Positions 32,646-45,414 of a DNA stretch of 64,000 nucleotides are shown piece by piece. The stretch is from Euleptes europaea (Eukaryota > Chordata > Lepidosauria > Squamata > Sphaerodactylidae), in contig NC_079312.1 of assembly GCF_029931775.1 (NCBI RefSeq), forward strand, positions 8,563,821-8,627,820, read 5' to 3'. The notes under the pieces were generated by a model. That model saw only the letters and a list, made by a program, of their open reading frames with translations, was not told the DNA's origin and made no database searches. A program made the position numbers and the translations under genes. Every line of letters starts with the position of its first letter. Positions within the stretch are counted from its first letter, which is position 1.

Positions 32646-32738
32646 GAACCAAGATGGTGAAACCTGGCCTGATATCCCAGCTGGAAGAGGAGGAAGAGCT
32701 GTTTCTCCTGAGCTCTGATGAAGAGGAGGGACTGGCAG
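32646..32738 (+). CDS. Cassette B KRAB-B-like exon
   Basis: The exon reads (G)TKMVKPGLISQLEEEEELF then LLSSDEEEGLA. The KPGLISQLE core is close to standard KRAB B-boxes. Acceptor ctgataaaaag, donor gcag|gtagct, phase 1 to phase 1, so it can splice to the ZNF2 exon at 36943. It shares the KPGLISQL form with cassette D. Confidence 0.87.
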
Positions 32739-34487
32739 GTAGCTGCTTAGATATCTGTCCTGGGACTGGGTGTTGCCTGTGCTTCCTTCCAAGGGTGGGT
32801 GGATTTCTGTGGCCTTATTTATCCGCACAGTTAGAGTTTCTCCTCCAAAGATCTTGGATGAACTGTGAAGGCTGAAATGATGCCTGTAGGCGTTGAATCT
32901 ATGAAAATCGGCGACTTCTTCTCCATTCTCAGATCACTTATGCACAGTCAAGCCAAGTATTGTCTTCTCTGAGAGGCACTCTCTGGCAAGGGTGTTTGAC
33001 AGCCCTGTTTCTCCTGAGCTCCCTTTAGCTGGACAGGACAGGCCTTCACGCAGAGACACTGTGCCTGCAAAATAAAGGATGTGCTTCAGCACAGAGACAC
33101 AATCCAAAGCAACCCCAGACAGCTGTCCAATGAACTCACTTTACCTCCCCACTCCAGCCCAGAGCAGTGTTACTTGTGATTGGGAAGGGTCCGGGGTAAG
33201 CTGTATAGTAATCCTGGCTTTCCCAGCATATTTTAAACCCTATCCAGAATTTGTCTCTTCTGATTAACAGCCAAGGGCCTTTTGTGCAAAAAACCAACAG
33301 TTGAACACCATGGACCAAAAGATCTGAGGATAGGAAAATCAAATATGTAAAACTGCATCTCATCTCCTCACTCTTATCTTACCTCTGTGATGTTTAAAGA
33401 GTGAGACAAATTTGATTTATTAGATCCTGGTTTGTTAATCAGATTAAAATCATCCCAGTTACTTGTTTCAGGTAGCTGGTCATACTTCATCCGGTCAAGT
33501 GCCGATGTCTCTCTGCTGGTTGATGGTTGCTTCTGACAGCTTTGTCAAAACATTGCTACCCCAGACATCCCCCCCCCCAAAAAAAACCAAGAACAGCTGC
33601 CCCCCTTGTTAAAGCCTGTATGTCTCCTTCCTATAACTCCCAAGGCAGGAAATGCCTGTGATTTCTTAAGCAATTAGGCCAGAATGCAAATTCTCCCTTG
33701 TCTCTCAGCTAATCACAGTACCTGTGAAAGTTTGTTAATCTAATTGCCACAGGCCGCAGATTAGTTAATACCATCTAGTCTGTCATGGGGCAGCCTGCTG
33801 AGGCTTCCTCAGACGAAGAGGACCTTTACGCAGTAGAAGAGAGGAACAGAAGCAAGCTAATCAGACACAGATGGTGGAATGTCCCCCATGCCTACAACCA
33901 CCCAGAGCAGAGGACTCCCCTGTGTTCAACAGTAGCACCGCCAAAGGTGCAGAACAGTCCTACTCGAGCATAGAAGGAGTGCTAGGTTACAAGCACTATG
34001 AAGAGCACTACTGGCTGAGAGCGATGAGAATAATGAGCTCCCTCCAGCAGAGAGTGCTGAGTCAGAGGAACCAGCAACAGCTGGTTCTTCTTAGGCTTAT
34101 TTAAGTAGGTGCTTGCATCCAGGCTGATGTGGGAACAACTTGTTACTATTACCCTATGTTCCTTGATCCTCTGATCATTCCTGCAACTCTTGTGGCCTTG
34201 ACCTTGGAACAGACTTTGACTTGACATTTGAACTTCCCTTTTGATACTGACACTTTGGTTCCAGACCTAGGATAGCCCAATATTGACCCTCAGACTGCTA
34301 TCTGATTACGCTACCTGTTTCTGGCCCTCAGGTCTGGTGGCATTCATGACTTTGTTCATCTCAGGATCTACAAACTCAGTTCTTGTACAAACTGTTTGAG
34401 CTAAGCTCCTGAGCATTAAGCAGAGTACAAACACAGCTGTTACAAAGCAAAAATACACAGATATTTGTGGATAGTTTTAGAGGGTAG
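32739..34487 (+). other. Unit intron sequence between cassette B and ZNF2
   Basis: The stretch aligns along its length with 57800-59470 in unit 3. Near 33786-33960 and 58800-58990 a Ser/Asp/Glu-rich reading (PAEASSDEEDL) appears in both, but it has no start or splice context I trust. No RNA gene seen. Confidence 0.5.
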
Positions 34488-34695
34488 CCATGTTCGTCTG
34501 CAGTGGAACAGCAAGACTTCAGTCCAGCAGCACCTTAGAGACCAATGACATTTTTGAGGTGAACCCTTTTGAGAGTCAAGGCTCCGTTTGTCTGATACAG
34601 GTCTCTTCCAGTCCCTCAGAGAGAGATTCTCACCTGCTGGATCTACAACAAATATTTGTGGGATTCCAGTACCCACCTGATGTAAGGAAAGTTGA
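34488..34695 (-). mobile_element. PLE terminal repeat, inverted (unit 2)
   Basis: The sequence gagggtagccatgttcgtct, then agcaccttagagaccaatga and gagagtcaaggctcc is the complement of the PLE tail found before the ZNF exons. Inverted terminal repeats at the 5' side are typical of PLE copies. The sister copy is at 59480-59697. Confidence 0.7.
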
Positions 34696-35785
34696 AGGCA
34701 GCTTGCAAATTGAGGGCCGTGGCTTCCTTTAGAGAGTCAATACATCTCTTGTTGGGGCTTCCTTTTTTCCTGCTGCCCTCAGCTTTACCTAGCATGATTG
34801 TCTTTTCCAGTGACTCTTGTCTTCTCATATGTCCAAAGTACGACAGCCTCAGTTTAGTCATTTTGGCTTCTAGGGTCAGTTCAGGCTTGATTTGATCTAA
34901 AACCCACTGATTTGTTTTTTTGGCTGTCCAGGTTATCCCTAACACTCTCCTCCAACACCACATTTCCAAGGAATCTACTTTCTTCATTGTCCAGCTCTCA
35001 CACCCATGCATAGTAATAGTTAATACGATGGCATGAATTAACCTGATCTTGGTTGCCAGTGACACATGCTTACACTTCAGAATCTTTTCTAGCTCCTTCA
35101 TGGCTGCCCTTCCCAGTTTCAATCTCCTTCTGATTTCTTGGCTGCCCTTTTGGTTGATGATGGAACCAAGGAATAGAAAGTCTTCAACAATTTCAATTTC
35201 CTCATTGTCAACCTTAAAGTTGTGTAATTCTCCTGTATTCAATACTTTTTTCTTGATGTTCAGCTGCAGTCCTGCTTTGGCATTTTCTCTTTTAACTTTC
35301 AGCAGTAGTCGTTTCAAGTCTTCGCTATTTTCTGCCAGTAATGTAGTATCATCAGCATATCTCATTGTTAATGTTCCTCCCCCCAATTTTCACTCCACCT
35401 TCCTCTAAATCTAATCCAGCTTTCCTAATGATATGTTCTGCTTACAGATTGAAGAGGTAGGGGGATAAATACATCCTTGTCTAACACCTTTGCCAATTAG
35501 AAACCATTCTGTTTCTCCATATCCTGTCCTAACCGTGGCCTCTTGTCCAGAATACAGGTTGCGCATCAAAATGATCAGATGTGGTGGCACTCCCATTTCC
35601 TTTAAAACCAGCCACAGCTTTTCATGATCCACAGTCAAAAGCTTTGCTGTAATTTATGAAACACAAGCTGATTTTCTTCTGAAATTCTCTCGTATGCTCC
35701 ACTGATCTCTAGTGCCTCTTCCGAATCCAGCTTGAACATCAGGCATTTCTCGTTCCATATATGGTCTTTGTTGTAGAGTTGGGTA
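34696..35785 (-). mobile_element. BovB/RTE-type LINE, minus strand, inside the PLE
   Basis: Minus-strand frames encode MRYADDTTLLAENSEDLKRL (catalytic YADD), IVEDFLFLGSIINQKG, TMHGCESWTMKKVDSLEMWC and the C-terminal LRLSYFGHMRRQESLEKTIM. An upstream piece reads GVRQGCIYPP. It separates the inverted PLE repeat from the PLE GIY-YIG region. In unit 3 this position holds PLE coding sequence and an LTR instead. Confidence 0.87.
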
Positions 35786-36289
35786 TAAATCTAATAAAAT
35801 AAAATTTAAAAAATCACTGGATCTAACAACACCAGCCATACCATCTCAGGTTCATTCACTTGTTCCTCTTTCAGTGTTTTATATATATGTCAACAAACGT
35901 CTGCAATGCCCTTCCGCTCTGTACATCAGACAAACAGGTCAGTCCCTATGCAAAAGAATAAATGGACATAAATCTGACATTAAAAACGACCACTTGAAAG
36001 CCAGTGGCAGATTATATTAATCTTCCAGATCATTCATTTGCTGACCTGAGAGTTGCAGTCCTTATCCAAAGAAGCTTCAAGGAGAGATTACAATGTAAGA
36101 TTGATGACTTTAATATTCTTGTCGCACTACAAATGCTAATTTTCTGCTAAATGCTAATTTTCTAAGCATTTCTGTTACGCTGTAATCTATCTTCTTACAA
36201 GGTGCACTGTACGTCTGCATCCTGAGTTTCTTCTTTGCATCACCCTTCCCACTCTCTGACTAGGATATAAGGACTCAGAGATTTCCCTC
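35786..36289 (+). mobile_element. PLE coding end with GIY-YIG-type region, unit 2
   Basis: A reading YIRQTGQSLCKRINGHKSDI corresponds to the GIY-YIG core (YIGQTGxSLxxRxxxH) of PLE proteins, followed by HSFADLRVAVLIQRSF. PLE reverse transcriptases carry this endonuclease at their C-terminus. The frame is broken. The PLE continues at 36816 after a CR1 insertion. Confidence 0.78.
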
Positions 36290-36815
36290 AACAAAGATGG
36301 TGAGGGGTCTGGAAACCAAGTCCTGTGAGGAAAGGTTGAAGGAGCTGGGTATGGTTAACCTGAAGAGGAGAAGACTGAGAGGGGACATAATAACCATCTT
36401 CAAGTACTTGAAGGGCTGTCATATAGAGGAGGGTGCCGAGTTGTGTTCTGTTGCCCAGATGGTCGGACCAGAACCAGTGGGTTGAAATTAAATCAAAAGA
36501 GTTTCCATCTAGACATTAGGAAGAAATTTCTAACAGAGCAGTTCCTCAGTGGAACAGGCTTCCTCTGGAGGTGGTAAGCTCTCCTTCCCTGGAGGTTTTT
36601 AAGCAGAGACTGGATGGCCATCTGTCAACAATGCTGATTCTATGACCTTAGACAGTTCATAAGAGGGAGGGCATCTTGGCCATCTTCTGGGCATGGAGTA
36701 GGGGTCATTGGGTGTGTGCGTGGGGGGGGGAAGGTAGTTGTGTATTTCCTGCATTGTGCAGGGAGTTGGACTAGATGACCCTAGTGAGCCCTTCCAACAC
36801 TATGATTCTATGAAA
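36290..36815 (+). mobile_element. CR1 3' fragment (unit 2)
   Basis: It starts within [19 protein letters not shown] and ends in the CR1 tail actatgattctatga. It corresponds to the CR1 of unit 1 without the LTR. Unit 3 has no CR1 here. Confidence 0.87.
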
Positions 36816-36888
36816 GGATCCTTCACTCTTGAAAGCTTCTAGCCAGAAACTCTTGTTGGTTTCTAAGGTGCTACTGGATTTCAAATTA
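36816..36888 (+). mobile_element. PLE terminal tail upstream of the ZNF2 exon
   Basis: This stretch is equivalent to 1503-1575 and ends about 55 bp before the acceptor. Confidence 0.7.
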
Positions 36889-36942
36889 GGTATTTGTGGA
36901 AACTGTCATATCATAACACCAGGTTCCCATTTCTTTCAGCAG

Positions 36943-39842
36943 GAGATGTTTGGGAGTCAGCGAGCAAAGGAAAAGATCATCCCGTGAAGGAGAAAGCTGA
37001 TATGTATTCAGACACGAAAGAGAAGGTTGAACATTATGATGCTCTGAGGAAGAAGGAGGGAAAACATTCACATAAAGGGAGGAATAATTCCAGTCTTTTA
37101 CAGGGCGACCACTCTCTACAGGAAAAAATATACCAAGGAGGGAAGAGGAGTGAGCGCATTGCAAGGACAGGAAGTTTTCCTGAAAAATCAGTTATTAAAA
37201 TTCAACAAAACACCTGTACCAGAAAAAAAGTATATAAATGCCTGGAGTGTGGGAAAAGCTTCCAACTGAGTGGAAAACTTGCCATCCATCAAAGAATTCA
37301 TACTGGGGAGAACCCATACACATGCCTGGAGTGTGGGAAGAGCTTCAGGAGGAGTGGACACCTAATTCGCCATCAAAGAATTCATACAGGGGAGAAACCA
37401 TATAAATGCATGGAGTGCGGGAAGAGCTTCAGGAGGAGTGGACACCTAATTTCCCATCAAAGAATTCATACAAGGGAAGAACCATATAAATGCCTGGAGT
37501 GTGGGGAAATCTTCAGTAGGAGTGGAGACCTTACTTCCCATCAAACAATTCACAGTGGGGGAAAACCATATACATGCTTGGAGTGTGGTAAAAGCTTCAG
37601 TCATAATGGGAGTCTTACTTTCCATCAACGGATTCACACAGGGGAGAAACCTTATAACTGCACGAAGTGTGGGAAAAGCTTCAGTCACAGGGGAACCCTT
37701 ACTACCCATCAAAGGATTCACACAGGAGAGAAACCATATAAATGCTTAGATTGTGGGAAAAGCTTCAGGAAGAGTGGAAAACTTTCTACCCATCGAAGGA
37801 TTCACACAGGGGAGAAACCATATCAATGCCTGGAGTGTGGGAAAAGCTTCAGTCGGAATGACGGTCTTACTTCCCATCAAAGAATTCACACAGAGAAACC
37901 ACATAAATGTCTGGCGTGTGGGGAAAGCTTCAGTAATAATGCAAAACTTTCTTCCCATCAAAGGATTCACACAGGGGAGAAACCATTTACATGCCTGGAG
38001 TGTGGGAAAAGCTTCAGTCGGAATAACATTCTTACTTCCCATCAAAGAATTCACACAGGAGAAAAACCATATAAATGCCTGGAGTGTGGGAAAAGCTTCA
38101 GAAATAATTGCAGACTTACTTCCCATCAAATAATTCACACAGGGGAGAAACCATTTTCATGCCTGGAGTGTGGAGAAAGATTCAGTTATTATAGCAGTTT
38201 TACTATCCATCAAAGGATTCACACAGGGGAGAAACCTTATAAGTGCCTGGAGTGTGGGAAAAGTTTCAGTTGGAATGGCAATCTTACTAGACATCAAAGA
38301 GTTCATACAGGAGAGAAACCATATAAATGTCTGGAGTGTGGGAAAAGTTTCAGAAGGAATGAAAATCTCATTTTCCATCAAAGTATTCACACAGGGAAGA
38401 AACCATATCAATGCCTGGAGTGTGGGAAAAGCTTCAGTCGGAATGACAGTCTTACTTCCCATCAAAGAATTCACACAGGGGAGAAACCATATCAATGCCT
38501 GGAGTGTGGGAAAAGCTTCAGTTGTAATGGGAGTCTTACTTCCCATCAAAGGATTCACACAGGGGAGAAACCATATAAATGTCTGGAGTGTGGGAAAAGC
38601 TTCAGTAATAATTCAGAACTTTCTGCCCATCAAAGAATTCACACAGGGGAGAAACCTTATAACTGCACGGAGTGTGGGAAAAGCTTCCGTCACAGGAGAA
38701 CCCTTACTACCCATCAAAGGATTCACACAGGGGAGAAACCATATCAATGCCTGGAGTGTGGGAAAAGCTTCAGTCGGAATGACAATCGTACTTCCCATCA
38801 AAGAATTCACACAGAGAAACCACATAAATGTCTGGAGTGTGGGGAAAGCTTCAGTAATAATGCAAAACTTTCTGCCCATCAAAGGATTCACACAGGGGAG
38901 AAACCATTTACATGCCTGGAGTGTGGGAAAAGCTTCAGTCGGAATGACCGTCTTACTTCCCATCAAAGAATTCACACAGGGGAAAAACCATATAAATGCC
39001 TGGAGTGTGGGAAAAGCTTCAGAAATAATCGCAGACTTACTTCCCATCAAAGAATTCACACAGGGGAGAAATATCAATGCCTGGAGTGTGGGAAAAGCTT
39101 CAGTTATAATGGCAGTCTTACGATCCATCAAAGGATTCACACAGGGGAGAAACCTTATAAGTGCCTGGAGTGTGGGAAAAGTTTCAGATGGAATAGCAAT
39201 CTTACTAGACATCAACGAGTTCATACAGGAGAGAAACCATATAAATGTCTGGAGTGTGGGAAAAGCTTCAGTCACAGGGGAACCCTTACTATCCATCAAA
39301 GGATTCACACAGGGGTGAAACCATTTACATGCCTGGAGTGTGGGAAAAGCTTCATTTATAATGGCATGCTTACTATCCATCAAAGGATTCACACAGGGGA
39401 GAAACCTTATAAGTGCATAGAGTGTGGGAAAAGTTTCAGTCGGAATGGCCATCTTACTAAACATCAAAGAATTCACACAGGGCAGGACCTATGTAAATGT
39501 TTGGAGTGTGGGAAAAGCTTCTGTAATAATGACGTACTTTCTTCCCATCAAATGATCCATACAGGGGAGAAACCATATAAATGTCTGGAGTGTGGGAAAA
39601 ACTTCAGGCGGAGAGATAGTCTTATTTCCCATCAAAGAATTCACATGGAGGAGAAACCATATAAATGCCTGGAGTGTGGGAAAAGGTTCAGTTCGAATAA
39701 TGGTCTTACTTACCATCGAAGAGTTCACACAGGGGAAAAACCATATTCCTGCCTGGAGTGTGGGAAAAGCTTCCGTGATAGTGGAAACCTAATTTCCCAT
39801 CAAAGAATTCACACAGGGGAGAAACCATATAAATGCCTGTAG
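36943..39842 (+). CDS. ZNF2: C2H2 zinc-finger array, terminal exon (31 fingers, truncated by a stop)
   Basis: This is the terminal exon of the second KRAB-ZNF gene. Acceptor ttctttcagcag precedes 36943, phase 1, matching both upstream KRAB-B exons (28963 and 32738). About 99 linker residues are followed by 31 fingers from 37239. All retain the CxxC-x12-HxxxH frame. Linkers after fingers 8 and 19 are shortened to HTEKPHK. Fingers 8-13 and 19-24 are copies of one another. The frame stops at 39840-39842, where TAG replaces the GAG of CLECGK in finger 32. ZNF1 and ZNF3 have no such stop. The expected product is a nuclear KRAB repressor lacking the last five fingers. Target DNA cannot be stated. 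Confidence 0.94.
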
Positions 39843-40244
<402 letters not shown>

Positions 40245-41271
40245 ATGTCGAGTGTCGGAAAAGCTTCCGTCTCCATAATCAGCTTACTTACCATCATACG
40301 ATTTGCATAGGGGTGAAACCATATAAATGTCAGTAGTGTGAGGAAAGCTTGTTTTCGCACACAGTGGTTAAAGCATATGAATGAACTTACTTACAGCTAG
40401 TACCCTGGTGACACCCACCAGTCACAGAGTGGTTTCTGATGTCAGTCCACTGAGGGACAGAAAAGGTACAGCCAGTCCCCACCCACAGATGCCGCCACAC
40501 CCCTTGACTCCCTCTCTCATTGGGATGAAAAACCGAGCAACTGTATAACCATAATAGGACTGTGATGTGAGCAACACTCCAGGGTACCCCACAGATGAGT
40601 CACAGAGGATTGTCACTGTCTACATGGAGCTTTGGATTCCCTGAGAATTACACCTGATCTCCAAACCACACAGACCCGTCTCCCTGGAACAAATAGCAGC
40701 TTCAGAGAGAAGACCCTAGGGTTTCACATCTCCACTGATCTCCTTTTCCTTCCCACACAGAGCCCACTCCAAGCTCAATTCCAAGATTTCTCAGAATTTC
40801 CGGAGTCAGAACTGGCAAGCCTGGATGAGGGTTTCAGTCATGGGCCCATCAGGCAGTGGTATAGCATATACTGGGGGGAACAGATCACAACAGATCAACT
40901 GAGTCCTAAACACACCTCCCCCCATACTCCTTTAGGGAAGGGTGCCCATGTGTCAAAAGGGCACATAAAGCTGAACCGCTCGGGAGGGCAGGGATGGTAG
41001 CTCAAAGAAATAGCACACCTATTCTATCAATCCATCTTTGAAATTCACAGATCTGTGCTGCCTAAAGGTACTAAAATTATACACACAATTTTCTTCAGTA
41101 AAGCGAAACAAATTTCCTGCTGAAGATCATTATGCTTTCCCCCCTTAAACTATTCATAGATCCATGGTAAAAGTAAAGAAGATACTCTAAAATCTTTCAT
41201 TTTCCTGTCAAAAATGCCGTTTTTTTACTTACAATCCAGTTTGGTGTTGCTACGCTATATTTAGGAATGTA
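40245..41271 (+). other. 3' flank/UTR of ZNF2
   Basis: This aligns with 4442-5440 behind ZNF1, including the fossil finger after the stop and the segment at 41047-41228 that is duplicated behind ZNF1. Here the segment is single and passes smoothly into unit sequence, showing the ancestral arrangement. Confidence 0.6.
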
Positions 41272-42102
41272 CATAAGATGTGAACAAAAGACCCATGGAA
41301 GTATTTAAGAAAAGCTGGAAATTGTATCATGAATATGTGTCTTAAACTGCTTTTTAAATCTAAGAAAAGTTGCTGAGTAATATAATCTTATCAATGTATA
41401 TGGTAGATGATGACTAGAATCTAGGGAATTCAATTAAGCTCTTTGTCTTTTATTAACTGGAATATATAGTATTCAATATGAATAAGCAATAGTTAAAGTT
41501 AGTTATAACAGTATGCATTATCTAGAATACAAAAAGAACGTTTGAATAGACAAGCAATTCACTAGTAAAAATAATAAAATGAAGTTAATTTTTTATTAAA
41601 TGAAAGTAAGAGGAAGATAGAATGTAGTAAAATGGTATTCACCCAGAATAGTGTTGTTTTGTTATATGTTAGAATAGGGAAGTTTATTGTTATGTACTGT
41701 ATTGTACATAGGAGCCCCGTGGCGCAGAATGGTAAGCTGCAGTACTGCAGTCCAAGCTCTGCTTACGACTTGAGTTCGATCCTGACAGAAGTCAGTTCCT
41801 GTTAGCCGGCTCAAGGTTGACTCAGCCTTCCATCCATCCGAGGTCGGTAAAATGAGTACCCAGATTTCTGGGGGTAAAGGAAAGATGACTGGAGATGGCA
41901 CTGGCAAACCACCCCATAAAAAAAGTCTGCCTAGTAAATGTCGGGATGTGACGTCACCCTATGGGTCAGGAATGACCCGATGCTTGCACAGGGAACCTTT
42001 ACCTTTTTTTAAAAAATTCTGTATTGTAATGTTTGACATGTTTGTATGGTTTTGTTTTGGGTTGTAAGTAAATGGAAAATAAAAACATTTCATGAAAAAA
42101 AA
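41272..42102 (+). mobile_element. 5'-truncated LINE (L1-type) 3' end with poly(A)
   Basis: AT-rich 3' UTR ends aaaataaaaacatttcatg plus an A-run. A 14-bp target duplication tatttaggaatgta lies at 41258-41271 and 42103-42116. It is absent behind ZNF1. A SINE is nested inside. Confidence 0.72.
41707..42018 (+). mobile_element. Sauria-type SINE, complete
   Basis: The order ggagccccgtggcgcagaat, gagttcgatcctgacagaag, tccgaggtcggtaaaatgag, ggcaaaccaccccataaaaa and gaatgacccgatgcttgcac is that of the squamate Sauria SINE. It has a tRNA-like head and a BovB-like tail. A 10-bp duplication ctgtattgta flanks it (41697-41706 and 42019-42028). This is the clearest taxonomic marker in the window. Confidence 0.92.
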
Positions 42103-42116
42103 TATTTAGGAATGTA

Positions 42117-42690
42117 TAAGCATACATCCAGGGTGTGTAGGTACAATAATTCTTTCTGTTAAAAAAATCAAATGTAGCTATTAAATGAATCTAACCAATT
42201 GCATATCACCCAAACTTATAGAATTTCCTTATAATGTACATACAAAACCGGGCTGGCATTACAGAGTGTGCTCCTCATTGTCAACCCAAAAGAGATAGTA
42301 CTGAAAGGTGATCACAGCCTTCCTTAAATAGAGCTTGTATGATGTAATCTGTTCTGACTTTTCCTAATTAGAAGAGAGGTTAGAGAGAGAAAATGTGGGG
42401 CAAAGTGAGAGAAAGGCTACTATGCTCTTTAGCTGGAGAAGTTTTTTTTTTTTCTTAAACAACAACACCAATGCACCCATGAAATGCTGAGTTAATACCG
42501 AAAACCATTGCAGACAAAGCCGATCAATTTCCCCATTCAAACCCTTTGGTGCAAGAGTTCCCAGAGTGTAGATTCAAAACGTTTCCCTCCTCTTTAAAAG
42601 TCTCTGTTGTTGAGAAGACGCAGCTGATACTTGTTCCACAACCCAGAAGCGAAGGTCTTCATTAGTGTGAGCACAGGTGGTGAAATGATA
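42117..42690 (+). other. Unit 3' flank, non-coding
   Basis: The segment corresponds to 11940-12230 and 12729-13010 of the previous unit, without the GC-rich insertion found there. Confidence 0.5.
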
Positions 42691-42850
42691 AACTCACCCT
42701 TTGGAGGGTGGACTCTGTGGCATCATACCCTGCTGAAGCCTCTTCTCTCCCCAAAGCCTGCCCTCCTCAGGCTCCACTGCCAAATCTCCTGGAGTTCCCC
42801 AAACCTAGCGACTTTTACTGGCAGAACCAAGCCTGGAATCTCTGGTTTCC
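42691..42850 (+). mobile_element. MITE-like fragment
   Basis: The words ggagggtggactctgtggca and ctcctggagttccccaaacc belong to the agggttgcc family, with the left end lost. Confidence 0.5.
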
Positions 42851-42894
42851 TAGCAACAGCCACTGAGGGACTCTGGCTGTACCAAGCACATGTC

Positions 42895-44040
42895 TATTGC
42901 TGTGATAAGTGGTAAAAGGCTTTATAGCTCACTTTAGCCAATCTGTATTCTAGAGAGTAAGACCAGGCCATCAGCATATAATAATACAGGAACTGGATGA
43001 CAGCACATGGACGGGTATCCTGCAGCTCGAGTACAAAATCATTCAGGTATAAATTAAAGAGATGCAGTGCAAGAACACAGCCCTGCCGTACTCCTGTCTG
43101 GACAGGGATTCGACTGGATAAGGAACCCAAGTTGTTTCATTTGGCATATAATGAGTTGCCAGAGTAGAGGTTCAGAATTAATCTCATAATTAATATCTGT
43201 TCCATAAACATGCCAGAGAAAGATTCAAAGGCAGCTCTTAAATCAATAACTGCTGCTTACAAATGTCCAGGGGTGTCTAGCGAGTATTGACGAATCAACG
43301 AAGCCTGCGTATAGCAACGGTCTGTGCTTGAGCAGCTTCTTTTAAAGCCTGCCTGCTCATCGGTCACCTGTTTTTTTTCCTCCAACGATTGGAGCAGTTC
43401 CTTTTCCAAAAAAGTTGTATATAACTTATCAATGACTGCCAAGAGACTGACTGGTTGATAATTTTGTGGATCCATCTTATTGTTGTTTTTATATATTGGT
43501 GTGATAACAAGTGTGTGTGCATAGAAAGGAAGCCCTAGCCCTTAAACCCGCCCTTAGTTCCTGCCTGCCGGTTATAGAAGGCCTCTCAAATCTGTGGAGC
43601 CCAGGCCATGAAGGGCCCAACTATTCTGTACCCCGAATCTCCCTGCCCACCCTCTGGGGATGAGTCTTCCAGTTGGAGTTAGCCGAACCTCTGCTCCCCA
43701 GATTTTGTGCTGCTGCCTCTGTCTTCCTTTTCCTTGGGTCATCTAGCCATGTAAGACGTCACCCACATATCTGAATGAATTAGCAAGAGCATGTATTGGA
43801 AGGTTTTCTTTTAAGTTTCTAGTCCTCATCAAGGTTCTAAATTTATGCTTAACCAACCCTCCTAAAATCCCAGAAGCTGTAAGGGATGTAAAAGAGGAGG
43901 ATGCTCCAGAGAGGACCAACTCTCCAGTGGTATTTAAAGAAGAGAGGTTTGACTCTCCCAAGCTCATCCCCTCCAAATATTTCTTGACCTCTAAGATGCT
44001 AGTGGACTCAGATCTAGCAACTCGGTACTGCAATCCTTAA
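42895..44040 (-). mobile_element. LINE reverse-transcriptase fragment, minus strand (unit 3)
   Basis: On the minus strand the readings NYQPVSLLAVIDKLY, DEQAGFKRSCS, AAVIDLRAAFESFS and TGVRQGCVLALHLFNLYLND appear in reverse-transcriptase order. The same element lies at 22603-23345. Its clade could not be fixed; the family differs from the L1, CR1 and BovB copies here. Confidence 0.7.
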
Positions 44041-44237
44041 GCTAAAGGCTTTCAATCAAGACAACATGGTTTTTCAAAGCTTTTTTTTTTAATTTGCTCT
44101 TAAGTGTTGCATTTTTTAATGCATTGTTTTTCTTTAGTATCAGAGGTCTTTGAATGGAAAAGCAAAGCCAAAGTTCAAAATGCAGAAGAGAAAAAGAAAG
44201 CCAAGTCCTGTCTTTTTAATAAAGTGATCAACAAGGC

Positions 44238-45190
44238 AGGTCACATGCTCCGAAACTCAAGGCTTAAAATCTGGTTACAATGAAGCAAACCCCCCCCCCC
44301 CAATATCAGAGAGATTTTTATATTTCTAACTTTATGTCATGCCATTAAAATAAGCACAACATAGCCTGACCCTTGGCTGTGGGGTATCGCATATTTGCTG
44401 CTGGGTAACATTTGCCCACCCTTTCCAGAGATGCTCTGTTTGCATTTTCTGCGCGGAGTCCCCTGAATGGCTGAAATGCGCTCTGAGAGTTAAAAAGAAG
44501 AGAGCCAGCTGCAGTCCTAGAGAGGCAAACTGGGACAGGTTTTTTTCCTGTTCTGTCCGGGCTCAAGAGACTCTGATTCTCCCAGGCTTCTGCTTGAATG
44601 GCTGGGAGTGAATCTGGTGAGCAAAGGGGGTCAGGGGGAGGAGAAATATGGGTTGGGGGCTGCAGTGCAAGACCCGAAGCAGAAAGAAAGGAAGGGAGAC
44701 AGGGCAGGGGGTGAAAAAGAGCTTCCCCTCCCGCTGCCCCATCCTGCCCTAGGAGAAGCCCCGTGGCCCCTTTGTTTAGTGCCGCATCCGAACTCAGCAC
44801 CTTTGGAGGCTGGAGGGGGCTTCAGGTTGCAGAAGCATATCGCTGAGTGAGAGGCAGTGGAAGGAGGGAGGGAAGCATCAGTGGTCAGTTGACAGGGAGA
44901 TTTGGAGAGGGGAGGGATGGGGGCAGAGCCAGGGATGCTGAAGGAAGGGCTGAAGGGGCTGGGAAGAAGAGGGGTGTTGAGTGGGAGACACAAAACAGAA
45001 CCTAAAGCACAGAAAGGGGGATTTTCGGAGGAAACCCTCCTCCTCCTCCTCAATATCAGCGCTGTGCCCTTTTGTCTTTGGGAAATGGAAGCAGGTGTGT
45101 CAGGCCCTTTTCCATGCAGGTGATGTGTTCCAGGTGTGATGCTTTCGGGAAGCGTCCCCCTTCCACACACACACACACACACACATGCTT
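44238..45190 (+). promoter_or_regulatory. Promoter-like module P1 of unit 3
   Basis: This aligns with 23545-24445: ggcttctgcttgaatggctg at 44585, ggggctgcagtgcaagaccc near 44658 and ggaggctggagggggcttc near 44803. It is purine- and GC-rich, without TATA. An AC dinucleotide run follows at 45166-45184. It lies 4.5 kb upstream of the cassette C start exon, like P1 upstream of cassette A. Confidence 0.5.
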
Positions 45191-45414
45191 TCCCACAGCA
45201 TCACAGAGCATCTGGGAGGCCTCTCCATCTTTTCTCTGATCTCTCCTAGACCTGCTTTGCTGTGAAGGTGAAACTCTCCACCACGCTTGGGTGGCTCTGC
45301 CCCCTTCAAATCCCCCTGGACCTTCTCAAAGGCAGCCATTTTCCCTTTTCCTGCAAAGAGGAGGGGGGAAAGAGTCTGTTTTGGTTTTTTTTATCATTAT
45401 AACAATGTGCCTAT

